Assembly: GCF_030272615.1 (NCBI RefSeq)
Contig: NC_081413.1
Location: 719,279,867 to 719,343,866 of the forward strand
DNA length: 64,000 nucleotides
Direction: 5' to 3'
DNA from: Cryptomeria japonica
Lineage: Eukaryota; Streptophyta; Pinopsida; Cupressales; Cupressaceae
This document shows, piece by piece, positions 22,436-34,265 of the stretch. The notes under the pieces were generated by a model, which was given only the letters and a program-made list of their open reading frames with translations, had not been told where the DNA came from and made no database searches. A program made the position numbers and the translations under genes. Within the stretch, counting starts at the first letter, position 1; each line of letters starts with the position of its first letter.

Positions 22436-23912
22436 AGGCATGAACTTCCTCTTGAAGTTCATAAAAAAGATGAGGGTACTGTGATCTCATACATTTTGCT
22501 TCCTCCCATGAAGCTGTAACCTCATCATAGCAATCGCACTGGACCCTAACCTGGTCTAGCTCTCAACCTCAAAGGGTGAATGTCCGGCAAGCCAAAATAT
22601 GAATGGGCTCCAAAGATAGCTTCCCATCTGACTCCACCTGCAAGGCATCCCAATCTAAAATATGAGACTCATCATAGATATACTTCCTCAAAACTGAAAC
22701 ATGAAACACATCGTGGATGCGTGACAGGCTAGGTAGCAAAGCTAGGTGATAAGAAACTAGTCCTATCCTCTCAAGGATTTTAAATGGTCTGACAAAGTGA
22801 GGTGCGAGCTTAGAACCCTTTCCATAATGGATTGGACTCTTATGCAACTTCACTCTTAGAAAAACTTTGTCCCCAACCATGTAACTCCGGTCTATCCTCT
22901 TTGCATCTGCATACTTCTTTTGCCTATCTTGTGCCTCTCTAAGGCGTTGTTTAATAAAAATTACTTGCTGCTCCATATCATGAACCATCTCAAGACCTAT
23001 GGCCACTCTATCGTCAATACGATCCCAACTCAAAGGTGTCCTGCAAGGTCTTCCATACAAAGCCTGATATGGTGGCATCCTCAAAGAAATGTGATGCCTA
23101 TTATTATAGGCAGACTCTACTAAGTGAAGGTACTCCTCCCATCGGGTCTGATGATCCATGACGTACATGTGGAGCATATCCTCTAATACTTGATTAACCC
23201 GCTCTGTCTGTCCATCCATTTCCGGATGATAGGCTATACTAAAGTTGAGCTTGGTGCCCATTGCTGCCTGTAATGCCTTCCAAAAGGAAGAAGTGAAGAG
23301 GGAATCCCTATTAGAAATAATCTTGCATGGAATGCCATGAAGCCTGACAATATCTCGCAAGAACACCTGTGCCACTGTTGGTGCTATGAAGGTAGTTCAG
23401 ACTGGTGAGAAGTGGGCCACTTTGGTCAACTTGTCAACTGTCACCAAGATAGCATCATGGCGATAGGATGATATGGGAAGACCAATGATGAAATCCATGG
23501 ATAATGTATCCCACTTCCACTCTGGTATAGCATGAGACTGGAGCAACCCACCTAGATGGCGGTGCTCCTCCTTGACTCTCTAACACTCAAGGCATCTAGA
23601 TACTAACTTAGCAATAAGTTGTCGCATACCTGGCCAATGATATAACTGCCTCAAGTCTGCATGCATCTTCTTAACCTCGGGATGCGCTGCATAAGGAGCT
23701 CTGTGAGCCTCTATGACAATGAACTCTCACAATCCCCCAGAAGAAGGTACATAGATGTGCCCTCTATGGTGTAATAGTCCATTGGACTTTAAAGAATACT
23801 CCACATACTTCCCTTCCAGGGTCGCCTGAGATCGAATCATTTGACAAACCTCTAGATACCATCCATCCTCTAGAAACCACTGCAATATACGTTCTCTCAT
23901 ATCTATACTCAT
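22436..23912 (-). pseudogene. Element B integrase with worn C-terminal chromodomain
   Basis: Reading the minus strand: a zinc region with CLEC (about 23585), the catalytic core beginning near MDFIIGLP (about 23490), then IVRLHGIPCKIISNRDSLF and AYHPEMDGQTERVNQ, so all three catalytic acids can be recognised. After RMPPYQALYGRPCRTPLSW the C-terminal block follows (KLAPHFVRPFKILERIG, LPSLSRIHDVFHVSVLRKYI). The main frame stops at 22569. Further in, WEEAKCMRSQYPHLF-like codons just before the polypurine tract look like the end of a chromodomain. Stops occur near 23397 and 23580. Confidence 0.88.
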
Positions 23913-23979
23913 AGCTATGGAGTATACCTCATGTCATCTCCTACTTAAGGCATCTGCAACTATGTTCTCTTTCCCCTTG

Positions 23980-25066
23980 ATGTAGTGGACATCAAAATCA
24001 TACTTGCATAGAAACTCCATCCATCTCCTCTAACAGGCATTAAGATTAGGCTAGGTGAAGATGTCTCAAAAGGAAGTGTCTCCACCTCACAAGTGCATGT
24101 ACTACTACTGCAAGCTCAAGGTCATGCGTAGGGTAGTTAAGCTTGTGAGTCTTAAGCTTCCTAGACTCATAAGCTATAACTTGACCCTCTTGCACAAGGA
24201 CTGCTCCTAATCCATCCAAGGAAGCATCTGTGCATACCATAAAATTAGTCGTGGGGTCTAGAAAAATGAGGATAGGTGCACTAGTGAGTGCCCTTTTTGG
24301 ATCCTGAAAATACCTCTCACACCTCTCTATCCACTCAAATTTCTTTCCCTTTCACTAGAGGGATGTAATGGGATGTACAACTCTGGAAAATGCCTCAATG
24401 AAGCATCTGTAGTATCTTGCTAAACCCATGAAGCTCCTGACCTCTATCACACTGGTTGGCGCAAGACAATCCATAATATCTCTAATCTTTGATGGGTCAA
24501 CTGAGATCCCATCACCAAATATAACATTCCCAAGGTACTTGACCACTGATCTAAAGAAAGCACACTTTGACAAACTGCCGAACAACTGGTTGTCCCTCAA
24601 ACACTGCAAAACCTTCCTCAAATGCTCTTCATGCTCCTTCTCATTCTGAGAATATATCAATATGTCATCAAGGAACACAATCACAAATTGGTCAAGAAGA
24701 GTGCGGAATACCCCATTCATGAGACTCATGAATATAGCTAGAGTATTCATAAGACCGAATGGGACCACGGTGAACTCATAGTGGCCATATCTGGTATGAA
24801 ATGCGGTCTTGTGGATATCACTCTCCACAATTCTCAATTGATGATACCCTGACTTCAGATCTATTTTGGAAAACACTTTAGCACCCTGAAGCTGATCAAA
24901 CAAATCATCGATCCTAGGCAAGGGAAAATGGTTCTTGATGGTTACATTATTCAGTTGCCTGTAATCCATGCATAACCGAAGGGACCCATCCTTCTTCTTC
25001 ATGAAGATGACTGGTGTGCCCCAAGGGGAGATGCTAGGATGAATGTGACCCTTCTCTAAGAGTTCC
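23980..25066 (-). pseudogene. Element B reverse transcriptase and RNase H
   Basis: The RT blocks are well kept: [52 protein letters not shown] and the catalytic FLDDILIYS (about 24643-24670). Then [13 protein letters not shown] and the start of RNase H ([29 protein letters not shown], 24240-24046). The T-N-A-P-A motif of the palm region has become MNTLAI. Stops fall near 24355 and 24046. The sequence [19 protein letters not shown] is typical of Tekay/Del-type chromoviruses. Confidence 0.9.
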
Positions 25067-25715
25067 TATAGCTGCATCTTGAGCTCATTAAGCTCATGTG
25101 TGGTCATCCTATAAGGTGCCCTCGAAACTGGCTCAGCTCTTGGTACTAGATCTATGCGGAAGTCAATCTCTCTGCTAGGTGGCATACCAGGTAGCTCGGC
25201 TAGAAATACATCTACAAACGCCTCAAGGATGGGATGATCATCTAGGGAAGGCTCCTCATTTTCTTCCTCTCTATCACTGATGGTGATAGCAAACAACTGG
25301 CATCCCTTTTGTATGCTCCACTTAAGCTGCATAGCAGAATTCATATGAAGAGATAGGGCCTCTGAATCCCAGTGATTTCTATGGGAGCACCATGATCATC
25401 CTCACACTCAATCTTTTTCTGGTGACAATCCATCTTGGCTCTGTGGGCGTAAAGCCAATCCATGCCAAGTACGATGCCATAAGATCTGAGTGGTGTAACT
25501 CTAAGGTCTACTAAGGTGGTGGTATTACCAATCTGGAGCGGACATCCCATAACCTCTGAATCCACTAACACTCTAGCCCCTGATGCTAACTCCACTTTCC
25601 AACTGACACTTTGCCTAACTGCCACTAGTCCACAACGCTCCACAACCAATGGAGATATAAAGGAGTCGTTAGCTCCTGAGTCAAACAATATAGAAATCCC
25701 AATGCCTCTAATCAT
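25066..25715 (-). pseudogene. Element B aspartic protease and linker to RT
   Basis: The protease starts near 25715 with ISILFDSGANDSFIS (catalytic DSG) and includes ASGARVLVDSEVMGCPLQIGN and GIVLGMDWLYAHRAKMDC. The frame closes at 25341 and another opens at 25344 with a four-base overlap, probably a one-base frame change. That second frame (to 25066) is the RT N-terminal linker with FVDVFLAELPGMPPSREIDF. A stop at 25066 separates it from the palm region. Confidence 0.85.
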
Positions 25716-27155
25716 ACCTGCAACCTCAATGACTGTGGCCTGGTGCTCTACCTAGCGGTTGTCAACCGTTACGAAGACCCTATGGGACTTGCCCATATCT
25801 CCAACTGTAGGCTCTAATGCTACCATCCTCTGACTACTTGCCATTTGACCCTGTGGACACTCTCTTGCCATGTGCCCCATGGATCCACATCTGAAACAAG
25901 CACCGCGTGCCTGAAACTATGCGCCCTGAGGCCTAGAGAAAGACTTCCCACATGTCCTGCTCGAACCACTATACCCACCCCTAGAGGACTACTGAGTCCG
26001 TGCTGGAGGTGTGTATGTACCTTGTACTTTTTGGTCATGCATAGGACCCTGTGAATGCTACTGCTTGGGCTTGGAGCCCTGCTGTACCTGAGGGGGCCTC
26101 TACCTTTGACTCTATTGTGACTGGTGCAGAGGAGGGGGTTTATAGGACCCCGATGCATTTCTATGGTTGCCTTTCTAGTGGGGTTTCTGAAACCCGAAAG
26201 ATTGGGGTGTCAGGTTTCAGTTCTGAAACCGATCTCTTATGTCCTGTGGCCTAACCTGAATCTCCTCGGCTATCAAGGCCTTCTCCATGGCAACCCAAAG
26301 GCTCCCTAGAGTGGCCATCCTCACCAGTCCTGCTCTCCCGACATTAAGTCCCCTGATAAAATGGTTGACGAGAAGCTTCTCATCCTTCAGGTAATCCACA
26401 TAAGGTAGGAGCTCAATGAACTTGCTCTCGTACTAGGTCACTGAGAGACCCTTCTACTGGAGGTCATGGAACTCATCTATCCTACACTGCCTAAAGTGCT
26501 CTGATAGGTATCTCTCCTTGAACCTCTCTGTGAAGATCTCCCATGTGAGGGTGTCTGTAGCTAGGCCACACTTGTATTCCTCCTATCTCCACCATGTGGA
26601 AGTCGTCCCTCTTAAAAGGTGGACTGCAACTCATGCCTTCAGATTACTTTCGTAAGAACACAATGCAAAGCACCAATCTAGGCTCAAAAGCCAAGCCTCA
26701 GCTTCTACCCTGTTGGTAGATCCCCCAAAAGATGGTGGCTGGAGGTGCAAAACCTCTCTAATCAGATCCCCTGGATCTCGACGTGTCCTCTCAATACAAA
26801 CAAGTGCGGCCAATGGAGGTGGTCCAGGTAGATGAATGGACTCAGGCTCATGCTCAACCTGGCCCTCTAAGGAATTAGGAGGTGGAATCCTACTTCATTT
26901 CCTAAATGCTGATCTATGGCTCTCTGAGTTCTAGTTCCCTGCATGACGGTCAACTGCTAGAAACCTATCCCGCACTATCCCAATCAGGTTCTGAAGTGCT
27001 AATAAGATGTCCCGGTTTGAGTCAACTGGTGGTTCGAGAGGGGCCTCTAGGTTCCCTTTTGGAACAGATTCCTCCCTATCAACATCTTTGTGTGCCATAC
27101 GTGTATGCCTAGGACCCCTTCCGCACTTGCGAGCTTGTCGCGTAGTCAGAGGCAT
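25716..27155 (-). pseudogene. Element B gag with zinc knuckle, heavily interrupted
   Basis: It opens with ATG at 27155 (MPLTTRQARKCGRG), about 105 bases past the primer site. Recognisable gag pieces follow: HLQPPSFGGSTNRVEAEAWLLSLDWCF (26813-26631), ERFKERYLSEHFRQCRIDEF (about 26530-26460), and NHFIRGLNVGRAGLVRMATL (26399-26217). A Gln/Pro/Ser-rich stretch leads to a knuckle with the pattern CX2CX4HX4C near 25855-25898 (CFRCGSMGHMARECP). More than ten stops break it, more than in its own pol region. Confidence 0.82.
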
Positions 27156-27261
27156 CCTTATGAGAAAATAAAATAAATAAATAATTTTTGGGGAAAAATT
27201 TAATTAGTTAAATAATCAAAGAAAAACATAATGGAGAAAGGTTCCTAGTGTTGGAAACCTT

Positions 27262-27276
27262 GCTCTGATAACAAAA
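27262..27276 (-). other. Primer-binding site of B
   Basis: Directly after the 5' LTR end the minus strand reads TTTTGTTATCAGAGC. The last ten bases match the initiator-Met tRNA type site; the expected TGG is altered. Confidence 0.7.
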
Positions 27277-30200
27277 TGTCATGCCAAAACTTTTGGGCAA
27301 AAACAGAACAATTTTTTTTTTTTGAACAACAAATCTCATAGAATAATCTACATTTATAACGAAGTTAATCACATTTTATCTTAACTAAGATGTAGATAGT
27401 ATTGTTTACTAGGATTGGAATAATTAAATCAATCAATAGGGTGACAATAGTTAATGAAGACTACTTAATTCCTAAGACGATCATTGCAATTTAATTAGTT
27501 AATATAATTAGCCTAATTAAATTGCCACTAATTAAAGTCGAGGGATAATTAAATATCTCGATTGCATTTAAAACAATCCAGGCCAAACTAATGATAATGC
27601 TATCTTAAATTTAAAATTAATTAATTGGGCTAATGCAAATTCATTATTTAAATTTAACCAATAAGGTTACAAATTCAATAATGTCATTTTCCCATTAAAT
27701 GTAATTTATACTATAGTCAATATTAATCTCCCCTAAACCTTCAATTTTCAACTTTTAAATAATTTGGCCAAGGATTGGCCTCATAGGCTAAAATTTCGTA
27801 TAAAATAATTAATAATTTTCATTAACCAATTTCCCCCAAATTAAAATTCAGCTAAAAGTGAAAGGGGGTCAAATTATTAATTAAGCGTTCATTAATATTT
27901 ATTAATAAAATAAAATTAAATAGGTTTTCAACTTAACCTCTTATATATATATATAGCATATATAAAATATATATATAAACAATTGGATAAACAAGTCTAA
28001 ATTTATACCTATTTATACATATATTTTTTTTTTATAAAATGAACCAACTATACCAACTAAATTTTATATTACAACTTACCAAAAACCCTAAATTTAAAAG
28101 TTATAATTAAAACTATAATTCAAATCTCTCTATTATTCTTATATGCTAACCCTAACCCGAATATGGGCTAGGGTTGCATTTCTAATATATTTTTATTATT
28201 TAAATGCTAACACTAACCCGAAATTGGGTTAGGGTTGCTTTTTTAACAGCCATAATTCTTTTCTTTTTTTTCTTTATTGCTTTTACCCTAACCCAAAATT
28301 GGGTTAGGGTTTATTATATATTTGTTTTGTGTGTGTGTGTGTATTCTATGTGTGATGTAGGGTTCGGTGGCCATGAGGCGGCGCCCAAATGGAGACAATG
28401 GCCAAAAGGAGGCAGAGTGGCGGAAATGGAGGGACGGAGGTCCGAGCCCGCAGTGCGGGGGCTCCCTGGACACCACTGTGATTACCTACAGCGGCGGCCG
28501 GTGCTGCCCACTATGGGCACCAACAGTGGCGGTCATGAGTCATCCACTGTAGTTACCCATAGTGGCGGCCCCGTGCCGACCACTATGGTTAACCACAATG
28601 GTGGCTCACGCCGTCCACTATGTGTAAACACAGTGGTTCGACTCGTGAGCCATCCACTATGTGTTAACACAGTGGTTCGACCTCCAAAAGAAATTTCTTT
28701 TTTTTTTGTTTTATTTAAAATGTATTTAACATAAATATATATTTATATATATATATTTATATATATATAGATATATATGTATATATATACATATATATTT
28801 TCAGAGTTTAATTTTTGATCTCCCCCCTTTTTTTTACATGCAGGAAATAGAAAAATAGTGACAGCATAAAATAGATACACAATTCACTTTTTTTTTTTTT
28901 TTCCTTTTTTTTTTTTGCAAAATGTGATCTAGTTAAACATGTATACCATATTCATTTAGTTAGATTAAATAGATTTTTATTATGAAGCTCTAACAATATT
29001 ATGTCTGTCAGTTTTAACAATATGATAAATATGTCAAGAGTTCATTTCTGCGTTAAAATTAGACATGAAACTATTTGTAATTTCTGGTTTTCTAAATTTG
29101 TGCATATATAAATTTTCCTTTAAAAACACATGACAATAGACTTTTTAAACTTACAGGTTTATCTACAACATTTCTTTTCTCTTTAACTTCTAATAGTTAA
29201 CTATAGGGAAAAGTAAATTTGTCTACCTTAACTTTTTGCATCTTTTTTTTAAATAGAAAATGACAATAGTAAATACAAATTCAGCAACATTTAAATATTA
29301 CGAAAAACACTTAAAACATTATCATTTCACTTTTTGCATTCTTTCTTTTTTATATATATAAATTTCAAAGATAATAGATGACATAATTTACTTAAAAAAT
29401 AGATATAAATAAAATATATTTTTTTAGATAAATGACAGTTTTCATATAATGGATAGATTTCAGATAAAAGACAAGAGCATTACATTACAGCCTTTAAAAA
29501 AAAAATACTCTTTTCTGATAGAAATATGTTTGAATACAATAGTCAACTTTTACAATGGGTGAAATAACCCAACTGGTCTCACATTCCTAATAATGAGGAC
29601 TTAAATAAAATAATACATTTGTTTATACAAAAAATAAATACAACATAAATCTCCTCACTTACATTTCTGCAACTCAAATATAATATTATATTTCCTATTC
29701 TTTTCTTTTCAACGAAATACAATATTACATTCTTTTTTCTTTCTGCAACTCCTAGCTTTCTTTTCCAAGCAACCTACATTCAAAACTTAAGGCTATGACC
29801 ATGGGGCACTCACCTCCCAGCCTAGGCTTACTAGAAGCCACCCCCGAGCTTGGAGAACCAAGTCCTAGACAGGTTACACTCAAGCAAACACAAACAAGCA
29901 AGGGGAAAAACTCAACAAACATATTCCCATCCCAAAGCTGAAACTTCATCACAAAATGTGATGTTTTACAAGGGTGGAAGTGGACCAAATACCTTGAGGA
30001 GATCTGCAACATAATAGATCACAACCAACTCATAGCAACCAAGAACACCACAAAAATCCATCTCAACCCAACATCCTTATGACCCCCAAGTCATGCATGC
30101 CATAATTTCTCCCCTTATGACCCCCGAATGCATAAACAAGACTATGCAGCAAGGGTCACATACACAAACCCTTGAGATCACTCTCATAATGAGAACCTTT

Positions 30201-31778
30201 CACTCTAACACTATCAAACTCCTTTCACCCCCAAGACCATTCTACCCTCCCAAGGGTAGAAGTCCTTGGATACTCCCAAAACACAAGAAAATGCATACAA
30301 GAAGAGAAATACAGAAAACATCACATAATAATTATTCACAAAGGAATACAAAGAAAGCAACATTTACATTCAAGCAATCCTACAACAACTTTCCAAACAT
30401 ACAAGTAAGAGTAAGCACCAACCTTGAATCTGCCAAGGGGTTTCTAGGGATAGCTTGGAGAAGAGCAGCTCAATTCCACAAATCTTTTCTGCAACACTTA
30501 GCCTAAATTTCTATTCTAAAACTGGTTTTCTTTTAAAATTGCCAAAAAACTCTAAAGATGGAGAGTAGGTGATTAAATCACTAAGTCTCAATCTCTAGCC
30601 TAAGAAGGTTTCTCTCACTCCTTCCAACCTCTTGGATAAAATGAGAGACTCCCATTGGTTGATCTTCCCTAGGTCTTACACACTCCCTAACCAAGGCACC
30701 TCAAGAAGAGGAATGAAATGGGGATGAGGAATGACACATACCAAGAAGGTTATCTAACCAAGGATGGCACTCCTATAAATGCAATTCATCCATCTTGGTA
30801 AAACCACTTTTTTGGGTGGTTAAACAAGCCCTAGGGGAAAGACACATGGCCAAATTTGGCCTTCACCCATAGGTACCACATGAGGCCCAATAAAAATGCC
30901 CCAAAACTGACTCTAGGAGTTGATTTAATGCTTAGAAAGTCCACCTAAAGTTAAGCTATGGGTCAACTCTAAGTTGACCCTCCTTATGGCTCACTATCCT
31001 AGATTTCTTGGAACCTTCAAGGATAATTTGGAAATATATCAATTAACAAAAAGTAAATCTCTCAAAAAGGTGACATGACAATTGCCAACACAACATATAA
31101 CATATGTGTCAAGTGACACTACAAAATAATACCACATCACAAATACACACATGGCAATTGTCCCTTGAATGATTTAAACAATTTAAGAAATATAATTTAC
31201 ACACATGCAAACATTTACGTTTACAAATAAAATACAATACATACAGGGTGTTGTCTCTCCAAATAGACAACCCCTAGTTTTACAAACATACATAGGCCTA
31301 GGCTTGATTCTCCATAATTTTTCCATGGCCACATGGATAATTTTCCTGTGCATCTCAATTACACATTAGTACTTTCCAATAGCCTCATATAATATTAAAC
31401 ACATAATAAGAATAGAAATCAATCACTCTGCATACAATTGACATTAATTTACCACATATCGAAGCAAATCCACATAAGCAATTATCATAGTCCTCATAAA
31501 CTTAATCCATTCATAAGATATGCATCATATTTCTAGCATCATACTAAAGTACTGCAAATCAAATAATGACCTACACCATCTCAATGTTATCCTATTCTAG
31601 AATCATATAAAATTCTATATCCACAAAGCATAGAAATGAAGCATCAATATATCAATGTTATCAAATTCTTGGGATCATATAAAGTTCTATATCCATAATG
31701 CATAAAAATAAAGCATCCATAATAGTTCCAACATGAAAATCACTGAAATGCTAGGATGGGTTGGGGTAGGGCCTCACA
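27277..31778 (-). repeat. 5' LTR of B (4502 bp)
   Basis: It is a close copy of 17979-22423. Visible differences are point changes and small indels, for example a short block near 27690 missing from the other LTR and extra (TA)n units near 28755. It carries the second set of telomere-like hairpins (28146-28313) and the second six-unit hairpin array (28473-28680). It ends CCTCACA at 31778, followed by the duplicated agaag. Confidence 0.92.
28473..28680. repeat. Hairpin array, second copy (5' LTR of B)
   Basis: Six units in the same order as 19136-19343. Individual bases differ between the two arrays, for example CCACTATG here for CCACTGTG there, but every unit still keeps most of its self-complementarity. 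Confidence 0.85.
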
Positions 31779-31783
31779 AGAAG

Positions 31784-32504
31784 TAAGAAGATAAAGTGTG
31801 TAAGGACAAATTAGGGTGGTGAATTTACTTCTGAGGAATTCACTAGGTATTATGAAGGAAATGGTATTAAGCAACAACTTTCTACACCAAGGACACCACA
31901 GTAGAATGGTATCATAGAGAAAAACAACTGGTCAGATGTTGAAGCTACTAGTACAATGTTGATTCAAGGTGTAGCGAAAACTTTCTGGATAAAAGCTGTC
32001 AACATAGCTATCTACACTATGAACTAGAGTCTGGAAAAGAGATGTAAGGACAAGACTCCTTATCAATATTGGTATGGTAGATCACCTGATGTTAGTTATT
32101 TTAGAATACTTGGAAGCAAATGTTTTATTAAGAGGTGTGATTATATGAGCAATTTTGAGGCTAAAATTGATGAAGGTATATTTCTTGGCTATTCCACCAA
32201 GAGTAAGGCCTACAGGCGTTTTAACAACCAGACACAGAGAATTGTTGAGAGTGTTGATGTTCAAGTGGATGAATTTCTGGAAGTCTTAGAGGAAACCAAT
32301 TCAGAGAAAAAGGATGAAGATACTTGCATTTTGATTTTGGAACCAAAAACTATGAAATCTGAAACCGACAAAGAAAATATTGATGTACCTATCCAACTAG
32401 AACAGATAAATTCCAAAGAAGATGATGATAATGAAGAGGTTGAACCTGAAGATAATGATCATGTTATTCCAAGATATGTGAGATTGACTCACAATCCTGA
32501 ATAG
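31784..32504 (+). pseudogene. Element A integrase, second part
   Basis: It resumes right after B and its duplicated bases. It contains the second catalytic acid in the block that reads RTDQGGEF in D and E (here Gln has become TAG) and the NG..E block (a second TAG, where the relatives have Gln). Then come the conserved AKIDEGIFLGYSTKSKAYRRFNN block and an acidic Glu/Asp-rich linker ending VIPRYVRLTHNPE before a stop at 32502. Its start coincides with the exact codon phase left by the first part, which supports the insertion model. Confidence 0.87.
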
Positions 32505-33530
32505 ATTATTGGGGATAAGGATGTTGGAGTACTAACCAGAAGAGGAATCAAAAAAAATTCTTGCATGATCTCCACTATTGAACCAAGAACTGCTAAGGAA
32601 GCATTTGGTGATAATCATTGGGTTAAAGCTATGGAGGAGTAATTCGATCAAATTGATAAGAACAACACATGGACCCTAGTACCTTGACCAATAAATAAAA
32701 ATGTGATAAGAACTAAATGGGTTTTTCAGGAATAAGTTGAATGAAGATGGTGTTGTGGTTTGCAATAAAGCTAGGTTGGTTTGCAAAGGTTATGCATAAG
32801 AGGAAGGAGAAGACTATGGTGAGACTTTTGCACCAGTGGCAAGACTGGAAGGTTTCAGAACTTTACTTGCATTTTTAGCACACAAGAAATTCAAGGTATA
32901 CTAGATGGATGTTAAGTCAGCATTTTTGAATGGGATACTGGAAGAAGATATATACATTGAGCAGCCAGATGGTTATGCTCTGACTGATAAGAAAGACATT
33001 GTATGCAGATGAATGGTATCATATTTGAATGTAATGATGACATGAGCAACAATTTTGTAGATGAAATTAAAAATGAGTTTGAAGTGTCTTTAGTGGGAGA
33101 AATAAAAATTCTCATAGGCTTGCAAATATAGAAAATAAAGAATGATATTTTCATCACATAGTCTAATTATGCGAAAGAGGTCTTGAAGACATTTAGCATG
33201 AGTGACTGTAAAATATTTGGGACACCTATGGTTATAGATTGTATGTTTTCTAAGGAAGATGAGTCCAAATCTGTTGATGAGAAGGAATACAGGTCAATGA
33301 TTGGAAAATTGCACTATGTTGTTCACAGCAGACCGAAAATAGCTCATGCAGTTGGCATAGTTGCTAGATTTTTGAAGAATCCTAAAGAAACACATTTGAT
33401 AGCAACCAAAAGAATTTTTAGATACTTGAAAGGTATTGTTGATTATGGGTTATGGTATCCATATGGAGTAAATTTTGACTTGAAGGTGTACACAAATGTA
33501 TATTGGGCAGGAAATGTTGATGACTAGAAA
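32505..33530 (+). pseudogene. Element A reverse transcriptase with active site deleted
   Basis: RT blocks appear in broken frames: KWVF near 32720, ARLVCKGYA near 32770, ETFAPVARLEG near 32825, MDVKSAFLNGILEEDIYIEQPDGY near 32905-32975. Near 33012 the sequence jumps from the block before [10 protein letters not shown] straight to the DDMSNNFVDEIKNEFEVSLVGEI block. Compared with E (58336-58520) about 165 bases are missing, including the ALYGLKQAPRAW region and the catalytic VDD. The later part (33183-33527) is well kept: SMIGKLHYVVHSRPKIAHAVGIVARFLKNPKETH. This copy cannot make an active enzyme. Confidence 0.88.
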
Positions 33531-33914
33531 AACATAACTGGTGGAGCATTTTTTCTTGGAGGAAGACTTGTTTCATGGAGTAGTAAGAAGCAGAGTTGTA
33601 CTTCACAATCTACTGTTGAAGTTGAGAATGTTGTAGATTACATGAATTGCACAGAGGCTATATGGATGAGGAACATTTTGGAAGGTTTTAAGATGAAGAT
33701 TTTAGAACCTATAAAGATTTTATGTGATAACACAAGTGCCATAAATATTTCCAAGAACCCCATTTTGCATGCACGAACCAAGCATATTGAATTGAAGTAT
33801 CATTTCTTGAGAGAAAAATTTAGGTGTAAAGATTTTATCTTGGAGCATGTTTCTACCAATGATAAGCTTGCAAATATTTTTACTAAACCTCTTCATAAGA
33901 CTAATTTTGAGTAG
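33531..33914 (+). pseudogene. Element A RNase H
   Basis: The domain begins in the previous frame (LKVYTNVYWAGNVDD, where D and E have TDADW or IDADW, so a catalytic Asp position reads Asn) and continues after a TAG near 33525. Kept blocks: GRLVSWSSKKQSCTSQST, ILCDNTSAINISKNPILHARTKHIELKYHFLREK and LANIFTKPL. It ends at TAG 33912-33914, followed by traces of the usual C-terminal LRGxLGVxPLHEVS tail out of frame. Confidence 0.87.
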
Positions 33915-34123
33915 CTTAGATGTCAGTTATGGGTTGTCCCCCTTCATGAAGTTAGTTAAGTATGATGTAAATTACATCAGTCCTGGAGTAACTTGCAAAA
34001 TTTTATACGAGGATTCGTGTAAAAGTGGATTTATTCCACAAGGGGGGCATCAAGTTGCAGATTGTTGATGATGCATAGTGAAATTTGACATTACATGTTT
34101 TACTTTCAATTTGGCATTGTTGT

Positions 34124-34137
34124 CAAAGGGGGAGAAG
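34124..34137 (+). other. Upstream (second) polypurine tract of A
   Basis: CAAAGGGGGAGAAG follows TTGGCATTGTTGT. The same word with the same lead-in lies upstream of the true tract in D (43969-43982, minus) and E (59590-59604), and a variant lies in C (41108-41120). Confidence 0.75.
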
Positions 34138-34253
34138 AGTTATGTGATTATGGGAAGGAGAACCAGCGATAGGTTGAAGACATAGTGAGTAGGATTCCTA
34201 TTCAAAATCATGCAACAATCAATGGTGTTGATATTTGTATTGCCATCAATGCC

Positions 34254-34265
34254 AAAGGGGGAGAT
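34254..34265 (+). other. Polypurine tract of A at the 3' LTR
   Basis: AAAGGGGGAGAT lies immediately before the LTR start TGTTGGCA. It is flanked by ATGCCAA and TTGGCAT, which are perfectly complementary. Confidence 0.88.

Larger units (their letters stand above)
17979..31778 (-). mobile_element. Ty3/gypsy element B with ~4.5 kb LTRs
   Basis: Two LTRs (17979-22423 and 27277-31778) flank a 4.85 kb internal region coding on the minus strand for gag, protease, reverse transcriptase, RNase H and integrase with a worn chromodomain-like tail. LTRs begin TGTGAGGCCC and end GGCA(C/T)(A/G)ACA in element sense. It is flanked by agcag (17974-17978) and agaag (31779-31783), a five-base target duplication with one mismatch. 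It sits inside element A's integrase. The RT and integrase blocks resemble the Tekay/Del group of chromoviruses, which are known for long LTRs; that assignment is by eye. Confidence 0.93.
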
